Assembly: GCF_013283795.1 (NCBI RefSeq)
Contig: NZ_JABSOD010000002.1
Coordinates: forward strand, 281,262-345,261
DNA: 64,000 nucleotides
Reading direction: 5' to 3'
Origin: Rheinheimera lutimaris
GTDB taxonomy: Bacteria > Pseudomonadota > Gammaproteobacteria > Enterobacterales > Alteromonadaceae
Shown one piece after another: positions 1 to 7,992 of this stretch. A program made the translations under genes and the position numbers. Below the pieces are notes generated by a model. It was not told the origin of the DNA, ran no database searches, and worked only from the letters and a program-made list of their open reading frames with translations. Position 1 is the stretch's first letter. Every line of letters starts with the position of its first letter.

Positions 1-1
1 T

Positions 2-2107
2 AATGCCATTGAACGCGGCGCAGATCAGCAGATATATATCGCGACTGACAATGGTTTGTTTCGTTACAGCGATGGTGTGCGGTTAGAGCGGGTTGATACG
101 CCTTTTGTGTTGGCCGGCGTTGCCAACCGTAATGTCAGAGATTTGCATATTGCACCAGACGGTACTTTTTATCTTGGTTTATGGGGCGAGGGAGTTATTG
201 CCTGGCAACCAAAGTTGCAACAGACCCGGCGTTGGTTAGAAAACTTAGCCAAAGAGCGGCCAGGTAATACGGTACAGAATATTTTTGTCAGTGCTGATCA
301 GCAACTATGGGTGGCAACCCGCTACAGTGGTTTGTATCAGATAGACTTAACCGCCGGTAACATTGTCCGGCACAGTACCGTTACAGCAACGGCGTTGCAG
401 CTGCCTGACGATGATGTGCAATGTGTGCGTCAGTATGCACAGCAGTTGCTGGTTTGCACCAAAGCGGGAGCGGTATTATATAACCGTAAAACCGGTCAGC
501 ATCAGTTGATTACCATGGCTGACGGCTTACCTGATAATAATGTGCTCGGCGGCTATCAACAAGATGAACATCAGCTGTGGCTGATGACGGCACATGGTTT
601 GAGTTTGCGCCCGGCGCAGCAACAGCGCTTTATTCATTACAACAGTCAGGATGGCATGGTGAGCTCAGAGCTGAATGCCAATGCGGTGTATGGCGATATT
701 GACCGGCTCTATTTTGGTGCTGTCAGTGGTTTGGTCGTTGTTAAACCGGAGCTACTGCAAAGCAACCGGCAACAACCGCAGCCGGTATTGTCGGCGCTGA
801 TGATTGAGCAGCAACCCCTGCAGTTCAGACCACATCAGCAGAGCTGGCCGCTGATAGAAGTTTTGCCGACACAGCACAGCATGATGTTTGAATTCAGTGC
901 GCTGGATTTTCAGGATCCGTTGCGTAACCGGTTTTATTACCGGCTTGAAGGACTTGAGCAAGATTGGGTGCTGGCGCAGGGACACCGTGCTTATTATGCT
1001 AACCTGGCGCCGGGCACTTATCCATTGTGGTTAAAGGCATCGAATAATCATGGCGTGTTCAGTAAAGAGCAACAAGTTGCCACTTTATTAGTATTGCCAC
1101 ATTGGTGGCAGCAACCCTGGGTAATATTTATTATCGTGCTGCTTTTGGTTGCCATGTTATGGTTGCTGCATCAGTACCGGCTGCGCCACATCCGGCAAAT
1201 TAACCGCTTGTTGCAAGCTGCGATGGAAAACAAAGCCAAAGCACAGTTAATTTTAGAAACCCGCGTAACAGAGCGCACCAGAGCATTGGAAGAAAGCTCG
1301 GTTACGTTATCGCTTCGTACCAAACAGTTAGAGCACAGCCTGGCTGAGCTGGCCAAAACCAACCGCGAGCTAAAGCGCTTAGATAAACTAAAAGATGAAT
1401 TTATTGCAACGGTAAGCCACGAGTTGCGAACCCCGTTGACGGCAATACGCGGCGCCATAGGCCTGATTGCCCAGAAGGTCGTGGCTCCGGACACCGCGGT
1501 TTATAATAACATGCTGCAAACTGCGCAAAGCAGTAGTGAAAGATTATCAAATTTAATTAATGATTTACTTGATCTGCAGAAGTTCTCTGCCGGTACCTTT
1601 ACACTTAATTTAACCAAAATAAATTTATACGATTTGGCACAGCAAGCGGTGTTGGCAATGCAGCCCTATGCTACCCGGTACCGGATAGATTTGGTGTTTT
1701 CCCCCGGCACCGACGAAGCGCTTTGGGTGTTGGCCGATACCTTACGGTTACGCCAGGTGATGGATAACCTGATTTCTAATGCGGTAAAGTTTTCGCCGCC
1801 TGATGCGGTGATTGTGGTGCGGTTAAGCCGCAGCGAGCATGACGCTCGTTTTGAAGTGGAAGATCATGGCAACGGTATACCCGAAGCATTTCAATCACAG
1901 ATTTTCCAAAAGTTTTCTCAGGCGGATGGTTCTGACAGCAGGCTAAAAGAGGGTACCGGGCTGGGCTTAGCCATCTGCAAAAAAATTATTGAGAATCATC
2001 AGGGGCAGATCAATTTCAGTACAAGCCCGGGCGAGGGCAGTATCTTTTGGTTTAAGTTAACCTTGATCTCCGCCAGCAATATAACGGCCAATAAAACGTT
2101 AACATAG
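2..2107 (+). CDS. Sensor histidine kinase with beta-propeller sensor (5' end cut by window)
   Basis: The reading frame is open from base 2, so the N-terminus lies outside the window; the TTG at 56 is internal. The visible part begins with two-component-regulator propeller repeats (IATDNGLF-type blades), then a Y_Y_Y domain (YYRLEGLEQDW), one membrane segment (WVIFIIVLLLVAMLWLL), a coiled-coil stretch and a kinase core. The H-box is SHELRTPLTAIR, with the phospho-accepting His codon at 1418-1420. The N-box (DNLISNAVKF) and G-boxes (DHGNGIP, GTGLGLAICKK) are intact. The protein ends after the ATPase domain, without a receiver or DNA-binding domain, so it is not a one-piece hybrid regulator; its partner regulator is not in view. 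By family this is an inner-membrane kinase with a large periplasmic sensor. The ligand cannot be told from sequence. Confidence 0.92.
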   Translation, partial: NAIERGADQQIYIATDNGLFRYSDGVRLERVDTPFVLAGVANRNVRDLHIAPDGTFYLGLWGEGVIAWQPKLQQTRRWLENLAKERPGNTVQNIFVSADQQLWVATRYSGLYQIDLTAGNIVRHSTVTATALQLPDDDVQCVRQYAQQLLVCTKAGAVLYNRKTGQHQLITMADGLPDNNVLGGYQQDEHQLWLMTAHGLSLRPAQQQRFIHYNSQDGMVSSELNANAVYGDIDRLYFGAVSGLVVVKPELLQSNRQQPQPVLSALMIEQQPLQFRPHQQSWPLIEVLPTQHSMMFEFSALDFQDPLRNRFYYRLEGLEQDWVLAQGHRAYYANLAPGTYPLWLKASNNHGVFSKEQQVATLLVLPHWWQQPWVIFIIVLLLVAMLWLLHQYRLRHIRQINRLLQAAMENKAKAQLILETRVTERTRALEESSVTLSLRTKQLEHSLAELAKTNRELKRLDKLKDEFIATVSHELRTPLTAIRGAIGLIAQKVVAPDTAVYNNMLQTAQSSSERLSNLINDLLDLQKFSAGTFTLNLTKINLYDLAQQAVLAMQPYATRYRIDLVFSPGTDEALWVLADTLRLRQVMDNLISNAVKFSPPDAVIVVRLSRSEHDARFEVEDHGNGIPEAFQSQIFQKFSQADGSDSRLKEGTGLGLAICKKIIENHQGQINFSTSPGEGSIFWFKLTLISASNITANKTLT

Positions 2108-2190
2108 GTAACTTTGTGTTTTTCTGTGGCGGCCTGTTCCCGAATAAATCAATTTGTTTCTGATAGTTATCTATTTTTCCTGTAATGGGT

Positions 2191-2221
2191 TTGTCTCATA
2201 CATTTGTAAAGAATTTATAAT
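2191..2221 (+). promoter_or_regulatory. Possible promoter of the secreted protease gene
   Basis: A perfect TATAAT lies at 2216-2221, about 100 bases before the protease start. The best -35 match is TTGTCT at 2191, which gives a long 19-base spacer, so the -10 is convincing and the -35 weak. Confidence 0.35.
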
Positions 2222-2320
2222 ACTATTGTAATGGCCTTTTGCTATGGCCGTGGTTATTTTTTGTGCAGCAGGATGCCGCAGTTACAACAAGGACCATAAA
2301 AATTAACCAAGGGTAATATA

Positions 2321-3904
2321 ATGAAAAAGATGACTACGATACTGGCAGCTGCTTCTGCCGGTTGTTTTGCACTAAGCCTGACTTCCGTCGCTGTTGCTGA
2401 TGGCATGAAAAAACCAGAACCAAAACTTAGCCTGGCTGAGTTGGCAAGCGATAAAACCACCCGCTATATCATTAAATTCAAAGAACCTGTGGCAACAATG
2501 AATGTTGACGGCAGCGCCAAGCGGGCAGAGTTTTCAACATTGCGGGCACAGCAGGTGTTACAAAAAGCCAATGTTAATGCGTTATCGCATCTTAAATCTG
2601 TGCATGCCAGTGTAGCAGAGTTAACGGCGAAGCAGCGCATGCTGCTGCAAAGTGATCCTAACGTTGAATATATCGAGGAAGATCATAAGCGTTATTTAAT
2701 GGATGTGATCACGCCTATGGCACAAACCACGCCTTATGGTATCAACATGGTGCAGGCTAATCAGGTAAGCGATGGCAGCGCCGGTAATACCAAAGTGTGT
2801 GTTATTGACACCGGCTGGACGTCCGGCCATGAGGATTTACAAAGCTCCGGCGTAACCGGTTATTCGTTTTCCGGTCATGGTAATTGGTATCAGGATGGTA
2901 ACGGCCACGGTACCCATGTTGCCGGTACTATGGTAGCGCTAAACAATAACAGCGGCGTAGTCGGTGTTATTGGCTCCGGCCAGGCTGGCGTTCACATTGT
3001 TAAAATTTTCAATAACTCCGGTAACTGGACGACAGCGTCGAATTTGATCACGGCTATTCAGTCTTGTAAAGATGCCGGCGCCAAAGTGGTCAATATGAGT
3101 TTGGGCGGCGGTTCGTCTAACCAAACAGAAAATAATGCCATGACCAACTTCTACAATGGCGGCATGCTGTTGGTAGCGGCTGCGGGTAATGGGGGGAACA
3201 CCAGCTTTTCCTATCCTGCTTCATATAATGCGGTAGTGTCGGTGGCGGCGGTAAACTCTTCTGCTGCGTTAGCCAGCTTTTCACAGCGGAACTCGCAAGT
3301 TGAAATTGCAGGCCCGGGGGTAAGCGTAAACTCAACCTGGAACAATGGCGGCTATAACAGCATCAGCGGTACATCAATGGCGTCGCCTCATGTAGCCGGT
3401 GTTGCAGCCTTGGTTTGGAGTAACCATCCACAGTGCACTGCGGCACAAATTCGTAGTGCGCTTAATGCAACGGCAGAAGACCGTGGTGCAGCAGGGCGTG
3501 ATACGTCCTATGGCTGGGGTATTGTAAAAGCCAAAGCTGCTCATGATTATTTAACCAACAATGGCTGTGATGGCTCGGGTGGCGGCGAACCACCACCACC
3601 TCCACCGGGCGGCGGTGCGACTTTCCCTGACTTGTCCGCAACCAGTGGTCAGTGGTTAAGAGGCAGCTACACCATTCCGTCGGGTGTCGCAACGGTAACC
3701 TTCCAAATCTCCGGTGGCACAGGTGATGCTGACTTGTATGTGCGTTATGGCAGTGAGCCGACAACAACAGCATACAATTGCCGGCCTTACCTGAACGGTA
3801 ACAATGAAGTTTGCACTATTAACAATCCGCAAGCCGGTACCTGGCATGTTGGTGTTCGTGCTTATACTGCCTTTAGCGGTGTAACCTTCAGTTACCAATA
3901 CTGA
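2321..3904 (+). CDS. Secreted subtilisin-family (S8) serine protease with PPC domain
   Basis: A 527-residue preproprotein. Residues 1-27 form a signal peptide ending near VAVADG. An inhibitor-I9-type propeptide follows (about 45-125, ending in NVEYIEEDHK). The S8 catalytic domain has Asp163 (VIDTGWTSG), His196 (GNGHGTHVAGT) and Ser352 (GTSMASPHVAG), all intact. After a Gly/Pro linker (about 423-437) comes a C-terminal pre-peptidase domain (about 440-527, DADLYVRYG), which is often trimmed during maturation. It should be exported by Sec and act outside the cell or at the surface as a general endopeptidase. The start is an ATG preceded by AAGGGTAA. The gene is monocistronic and ends at a strong hairpin. 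Confidence 0.95.
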   Translation: MKKMTTILAAASAGCFALSLTSVAVADGMKKPEPKLSLAELASDKTTRYIIKFKEPVATMNVDGSAKRAEFSTLRAQQVLQKANVNALSHLKSVHASVAELTAKQRMLLQSDPNVEYIEEDHKRYLMDVITPMAQTTPYGINMVQANQVSDGSAGNTKVCVIDTGWTSGHEDLQSSGVTGYSFSGHGNWYQDGNGHGTHVAGTMVALNNNSGVVGVIGSGQAGVHIVKIFNNSGNWTTASNLITAIQSCKDAGAKVVNMSLGGGSSNQTENNAMTNFYNGGMLLVAAAGNGGNTSFSYPASYNAVVSVAAVNSSAALASFSQRNSQVEIAGPGVSVNSTWNNGGYNSISGTSMASPHVAGVAALVWSNHPQCTAAQIRSALNATAEDRGAAGRDTSYGWGIVKAKAAHDYLTNNGCDGSGGGEPPPPPPGGGATFPDLSATSGQWLRGSYTIPSGVATVTFQISGGTGDADLYVRYGSEPTTTAYNCRPYLNGNNEVCTINNPQAGTWHVGVRAYTAFSGVTFSYQY

Positions 3905-3920
3905 TTAGGCTAATACGTAT

Positions 3921-3950
3921 AAACAGGCCGGTTAAACCGGCCTGTTTTTT
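3921..3950. terminator. Bidirectional rho-independent terminator
   Basis: A 12-bp perfect GC-rich stem (arms 3921-3932 and 3936-3947) is followed by T residues on the plus strand and flanked by A residues on the left. It lies between the convergent protease and hemolysin-III genes and can serve both. Confidence 0.85.
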
Positions 3951-3953
3951 CTG

Positions 3954-4595
3954 CTAAACCGGCAGGACGTAATAGTACACCGATAGAAAATGCAAAATGC
4001 TGCCGGCCAGTACAAACAGATGCCAGATGGCATGATGCAAAAATAAGCGTTTCCAGGCGTAGAAAATCACCCCAAACGAATAACTCAGCCCTCCGGCGAC
4101 CAGTAGCCACATACCGCCCGCCGCTACATTTTCCAGCATAGGCTTTATAGCCAGAATCACTAACCAGCCCATACCCAGATACAAACCCAAAGACAATTTT
4201 TTGTATTTCAATCCGGTAGCCAGTTCAATAATGACTCCGGCTAAGGCAACAGTCCATATCAGGCCGAACAGCCATAAACCCCAGCTGTCACGCAAATTTA
4301 TCAGCGTAAAAGGGGTGTAGGTGCCGGCTATCAGAATAAAAATTGCTGCGTGATCCAGTTGGCGCAGCCGGCGTTTTATGTCGATGTTGTGAATGGAGTG
4401 ATATAAGGTCGAACTGCAATACAGCAGGATAAGACTGCTACCATAAATAATACTGCTGGCCAGATGCCAGTTGTCGCCTGCCGGCACTGATACCAGTAAC
4501 ATCAGCACCAGTGCAATAACACTTAACACAGCGCCTATGCCGTGGCTAATAGCATGCAGCAACTCTTCAACTGCGGAGTAATGGGTGGTTGTCAT
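3954..4595 (-). CDS. trhA: Hemolysin III / PAQR family membrane protein
   Basis: A 213-residue integral membrane protein with about seven hydrophobic segments, the usual length for the bacterial hemolysin III (YqfA/TrhA) family. The N-terminal HAISHGIGAVLS and the C-terminal HHAIWHLFVLAGSILHF carry the conserved histidines thought to bind a metal, as in PAQR receptors. In E. coli the homologue has been linked to membrane energetics and fluidity; the old haemolysin name does not imply toxicity. It is a single gene convergent with the protease. The start ATG is at 4595. The family assignment is firm, the precise function is not. Confidence 0.88.
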   Translation of the reverse strand: MTTTHYSAVEELLHAISHGIGAVLSVIALVLMLLVSVPAGDNWHLASSIIYGSSLILLYCSSTLYHSIHNIDIKRRLRQLDHAAIFILIAGTYTPFTLINLRDSWGLWLFGLIWTVALAGVIIELATGLKYKKLSLGLYLGMGWLVILAIKPMLENVAAGGMWLLVAGGLSYSFGVIFYAWKRLFLHHAIWHLFVLAGSILHFLSVYYYVLPV

Positions 4596-4706
4596 ATCAA
4601 TTTACCAGGCTGAAACACAAGCTATCTTAGCATGATAGCGCGCACTGCCAAGCTGTAACCCGGCAGGAATTGCCGGTAGAATGCTGCTTTTTCCTCGGGA
4701 GCAGTT

Positions 4707-5966
4707 ATGTCTGAGCACAGATCGCCACATTTGGTTATCATTGGCTATGTTTGGCCGGAGCCAAACTCGTCTGCCGCCGGTTACCGTATGCTGAGTTTAA
4801 TTAAGTTGTTTCTGGCTAAAGGCTGGCAGGTAAGTTTTGCCAGTGCGGCAGAACCCGGACCGCATCGCTACCCGCTGGCTGAGCTGGGAGTAACTGAGCA
4901 TAGTATTTTGCTTAATGACTGCAGCTTTGAGCATTGGCTGCAACAGCAGGCGCCGCAAGCAGTGATGTTTGACCGATTTATGCTGGAGGAGCAATTTGGT
5001 TGGCGGGTAGAGCAGGCGTGCCCGCAAGCGCTGCGTATATTGGATATGGAAGACTGCCATGCCCTGCGCGATGCGCGCCAGCGCTGTTTTAACGCCGGCC
5101 AGGCTGTGGGTGCAGAAGATCTGAACTCAGAATTAGCGCTGCGCGAAATTGCAGCTATTTATCGCTGCGATCTGACGCTGGTGATCTCAGAATATGAACT
5201 GCAGTTGTTACAGCAACACTATAAAGTGCCGCCAGCACTGTTATGTTATTGCCCGTTTTTGCTTGATGATGTGCCACAGCTTGCGTTGCCGGATTATGAA
5301 AGGCGGCAACATTTTATTGCCATCGGTAATTTTCGTCATGCGCCTAACTGGCATGCCGTATTGTGGTTAAAACAGGAAATCTGGCCATTGATCCGCCAAC
5401 AGTTACCGCAGGCCGAATTGCACATTTACGGTGCTTACCCGCCGCCCAAAGCCACTGCACTACATAACCCTAAACAAGGTTTTTTTATCAAAGGCTGGGC
5501 CGAAGACGCTTTAGCGGTGATGCAGCAGGCGCGGGTGTGTTTGGCGCCGCTGGCGTTTGGTGCCGGGTTAAAGGGCAAGTTGCTGGACGCCATGCGCTGC
5601 GGTACCCCCAATGTGACTACGGCAGTGGGCGCTGAGGGTATGACAATAGAAAGCGGTTGGGGCGGCGTAATAGCAGAAGATAGCGACAGTATTGCTATGG
5701 CTGCAGTAAGTTTGTATCAACAACCTGAGCGTTGGCACCAGGCACAGCAAACAGGTTTGGATATCGTGCAGCAAAAGTTTGCTTTGGCACAACATGAAGC
5801 ACGGATCTGGCAGCAATTTAACGCGGTAAGGCAAGCAATTGAGAGTCACCGCCAGGCTAATTTTACCGGGCTGATGTTAAGGCACCATAATTATCGCAGT
5901 ACCAAATTTATGGGGCAATGGATTGAAGCAAAAACGCGTCTGGCTGCGTTAACACAGCCAGACTGA
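4707..5966 (+). CDS. Glycosyltransferase, GT-B fold (GT4-like)
   Basis: A 419-residue cytoplasmic protein. The N-terminal half has the GT-B opening (IIGYVWPEPNSSAAGYRM), and the C-terminal half carries the donor-sugar-binding region (CLAPLAFGAGLKGKLLDAM followed by CGTPNVTTAVGAEG). No membrane segment is present. It should move a sugar from a nucleotide donor to an unknown acceptor. No polysaccharide or LPS genes lie nearby, so it looks like an orphan. The start is ATG at 4707, preceded by a GGGAGC-type ribosome site. Its end is only 7 bases from the convergent small gene. Confidence 0.8.
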   Translation: MSEHRSPHLVIIGYVWPEPNSSAAGYRMLSLIKLFLAKGWQVSFASAAEPGPHRYPLAELGVTEHSILLNDCSFEHWLQQQAPQAVMFDRFMLEEQFGWRVEQACPQALRILDMEDCHALRDARQRCFNAGQAVGAEDLNSELALREIAAIYRCDLTLVISEYELQLLQQHYKVPPALLCYCPFLLDDVPQLALPDYERRQHFIAIGNFRHAPNWHAVLWLKQEIWPLIRQQLPQAELHIYGAYPPPKATALHNPKQGFFIKGWAEDALAVMQQARVCLAPLAFGAGLKGKLLDAMRCGTPNVTTAVGAEGMTIESGWGGVIAEDSDSIAMAAVSLYQQPERWHQAQQTGLDIVQQKFALAQHEARIWQQFNAVRQAIESHRQANFTGLMLRHHNYRSTKFMGQWIEAKTRLAALTQPD

Positions 5967-5973
5967 CGCTGTA

Positions 5974-6333
5974 TTAACGACAACCTCTTGGCTGGCGTTG
6001 TTTATCGCCCAGTCGCGTTGTCCAAACTGCAGCTGCAGACTGGCCATTACCACTGCTTTTGGCTTTAGCGGCTTTAGCCGGTTTTGCAGCAGCAGGTTTG
6101 GCTGCTGCTTTGGCCGGAGCGGCTTTCTTTTCTGCTGCCGGTTTTGCTTTAGCTGTACCTTTTGCAGCACTGTAGCTGGCACCTAATTCAGCCAGCTCCG
6201 CCAGACGGATATTCTTACCACCATCTACGCTAAACCAACCGGGTTTTTGTTCCAGTTGCGGCGCTTTACCAAAGGCAGCGGTGTAGGCTGCGGTAAAGTC
6301 AGCAACAACCTGATCTTTGTCCAATTTACTCAT
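5974..6333 (-). CDS. Small Ala/Lys-rich protein (SyrB-like regulator family, function unknown)
   Basis: A 119-residue protein. The N-terminal ~55 residues form a folded-looking module (DQVVADFTAAYTAAFGK, then GWFSVDGGKNIRLAEL). The rest is a low-complexity basic tail of KPAAAKPAKAAKAK-type repeats, like the tails of AlgP or histone H1-like proteins. Database entries of this sort are often labelled SyrB-like regulator; I recall the resemblance but cannot verify it here. The tail suggests nucleic-acid binding or a flexible linker. A plausible promoter lies just upstream. Real gene: fairly sure; function: unknown. Confidence 0.7.
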   Translation of the reverse strand: MSKLDKDQVVADFTAAYTAAFGKAPQLEQKPGWFSVDGGKNIRLAELAELGASYSAAKGTAKAKPAAEKKAAPAKAAAKPAAAKPAKAAKAKSSGNGQSAAAVWTTRLGDKQRQPRGCR

Positions 6334-6374
6334 ACGGATCCTTAACAGACATTATTTAAGCAACTAGCCCGCTA

Positions 6375-6404
6375 TTTATACAACATTTTGCCACTGTTAG
6401 ACAA
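6375..6404 (-). promoter_or_regulatory. Candidate promoter of the Ala/Lys-rich small gene
   Basis: On the minus strand TTGTCT (6399-6404) and TATAAA (6375-6380) are separated by 18 bases, about 40 bases upstream of the ATG at 6333. Spacing and position fit a sigma-70 promoter. Confidence 0.4.
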
Positions 6405-6469
6405 ATGTGCCTGATTTTTTTAGCTGTTGCAGTACAATACGGCTACCAACAACAGCGGAAAGCCAGTCG

Positions 6470-7228
6470 ATGATAGATCGCGACCAGTTAGTTGAATTTC
6501 TGAATACCGAGTTACAAAGTGAAAAAATTCGTGATTATTGCCCAAATGGTTTGCAGGTAGAGGGCAAGGCACGCATTGCCCGGCTGGTTACCGGGGTTAC
6601 TGCCAGCCAGGCCTTACTGGATGCTGCAGTGGCGGTGAACGCTGATGCGATACTGGTCCATCACGGCTATTTTTGGAAAAACGAAACCGCATCGGTAACC
6701 GGCATTAAGAAAAAGCGTCTGCAAACCTTGCTTTGCCATGACATTAATTTGCTGGCTTATCATTTACCGTTGGATGTGCATCCCCGGCTTGGCAATAATG
6801 CGCAATTAGGCCACTTACTTAAGGCGCAAAATATCACGGCTGTTGCCACAGCCGAGCCCAATGGTGTGCTGATGCAGGGCGAGCTGGTGCAAGCGGCGCC
6901 GGTACAACAGCTTGCCGCCGGTTTAGAGCAAGTGCTGGGCAGACAAGTTCTGTTACACGCAGCGGGCAGCCTTGCCGTCAGCAAGCTGGCCTGGTGCACC
7001 GGTGGTGGTCAGGGCTATATCGAGCAGGCGGCGGCAGCCGGCGCGCAACTGTTTATCAGTGGCGAAGTATCAGAGCAAACTATTCATTTATCGCGTGAGC
7101 TGGGTATTCATTTTATCGCCGCCGGCCATCATGCTACCGAACGTTATGGTGTCAAAGCACTGGGCGAATTTATTGCGCAGCAGTTTGCGTTGGATGTGCA
7201 GTTTATTGATATTGATAATCCGGCATGA
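6470..7228 (+). CDS. Nif3-like dinuclear metal centre protein (YbgI family)
   Basis: A 252-residue protein. The ATG at 6470 is chosen over the upstream in-frame start at 6407 because family members begin with the MIDRDQLVEFLN-like helix and a GCGGAA ribosome site sits just before it. Metal-site histidines are visible in ILVHHGYFWKNE (N-terminal) and AAGHHATERYGVKALGEFI (C-terminal). Nif3/YbgI proteins form toroidal hexamers with two metals per subunit. They are sometimes annotated as type 2 GTP cyclohydrolase I, an activity not established for this subgroup. It overlaps the next gene by 4 bases (ATGA), so the two are translationally coupled. Confidence 0.9.
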   Translation: MIDRDQLVEFLNTELQSEKIRDYCPNGLQVEGKARIARLVTGVTASQALLDAAVAVNADAILVHHGYFWKNETASVTGIKKKRLQTLLCHDINLLAYHLPLDVHPRLGNNAQLGHLLKAQNITAVATAEPNGVLMQGELVQAAPVQQLAAGLEQVLGRQVLLHAAGSLAVSKLAWCTGGGQGYIEQAAAAGAQLFISGEVSEQTIHLSRELGIHFIAAGHHATERYGVKALGEFIAQQFALDVQFIDIDNPA

Positions 7229-7992
7229 CACAAAAAACTGATCGCAGCTTTGATGGTATCGCGGCCAAATTTGCGCACAATATTTACAGCAATACTAAAG
7301 GTAAATTGCGCCAATTAGTTTTGCTGCGGGATTTAGCCGAACTTAAACTGTTACAACAACCCTGCCATATCCTCGATGTCGGCGCGGGGCAGGGCCAGTT
7401 AGCATTGGCTCTGGCTGCGCAGGGCCATCTCGTGCATTTAACCGATATTTCTGCCGACATGTTGCAACTGGCACAGCAACAAGCCCTGAAGCAGGGCGCT
7501 GATAACGTCAGCTTTGCGCAGGTTGGTCTGGCGGAGCTGGCGGCCACGCATCAGCAACAGTATCAGCTGGTGTTGTGTCACGCCATGCTGGAGTGGTTGG
7601 CTCAGCCTGAATTGGCTATTGCGCAACTGCGGCAGTTGGTTGCGCCCGGAGGCGTGTTATCGCTGATGTTTTATAACAAAGATGCCAAGCGTTTTGGCAA
7701 TATTTTGTTTGGCAACTTTGATTATGTCGCAGCAGATTTTCAGGTGAAGAAAAAGGTCAGTTTAAACCCGCAACATCCGTTGGCGCCAACGGATGTGCTG
7801 CGTTGGTGTGAACAAGCCGGCTTTAGTGTGCTGGCTAAAACCGGGGTGCGCTGTTTTCATGATTATTTACGCGATCGCAGCCAGCAGCAAAGCCACTTTG
7901 AGCAGTTGCTGGCGCTGGAATTACAATACAACCGCACTGAGCCTTATGCATCGCTGGGCCGCTATCAGCATTTGCTACTACAAGCGAATTAG
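7225..7992 (+). CDS. cmoM: tRNA uridine-34 carboxymethoxy methyltransferase CmoM
   Basis: A 255-residue class I SAM-dependent methyltransferase. It matches the E. coli CmoM (SmtA) pattern along its length: an N-terminal DRSFDGIAAKFAHNIYSNTKG, SAM motif I ILDVGAGQGQLALALA, then CHAMLEWLAQPELA, GGVLSLMFYNKDAKRFGN and KTGVRCFHDYLRDR. The enzyme methylates 5-carboxymethoxyuridine to its methyl ester at the wobble base of some tRNAs. It starts in a 4-base overlap with the Nif3-like gene. Its stop codon overlaps the stop of the convergent tamB, leaving no intergenic space. Confidence 0.9.
   Translation: MTQKTDRSFDGIAAKFAHNIYSNTKGKLRQLVLLRDLAELKLLQQPCHILDVGAGQGQLALALAAQGHLVHLTDISADMLQLAQQQALKQGADNVSFAQVGLAELAATHQQQYQLVLCHAMLEWLAQPELAIAQLRQLVAPGGVLSLMFYNKDAKRFGNILFGNFDYVAADFQVKKKVSLNPQHPLAPTDVLRWCEQAGFSVLAKTGVRCFHDYLRDRSQQQSHFEQLLALELQYNRTEPYASLGRYQHLLLQAN

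Noticed and set aside
6407..6469. Upstream start for the Nif3-like protein
   Set aside because: The extra 21 residues (MPDFFSCCSTIRLPTT...) do not fit the family, and the ATG at 6470 has the better ribosome site.
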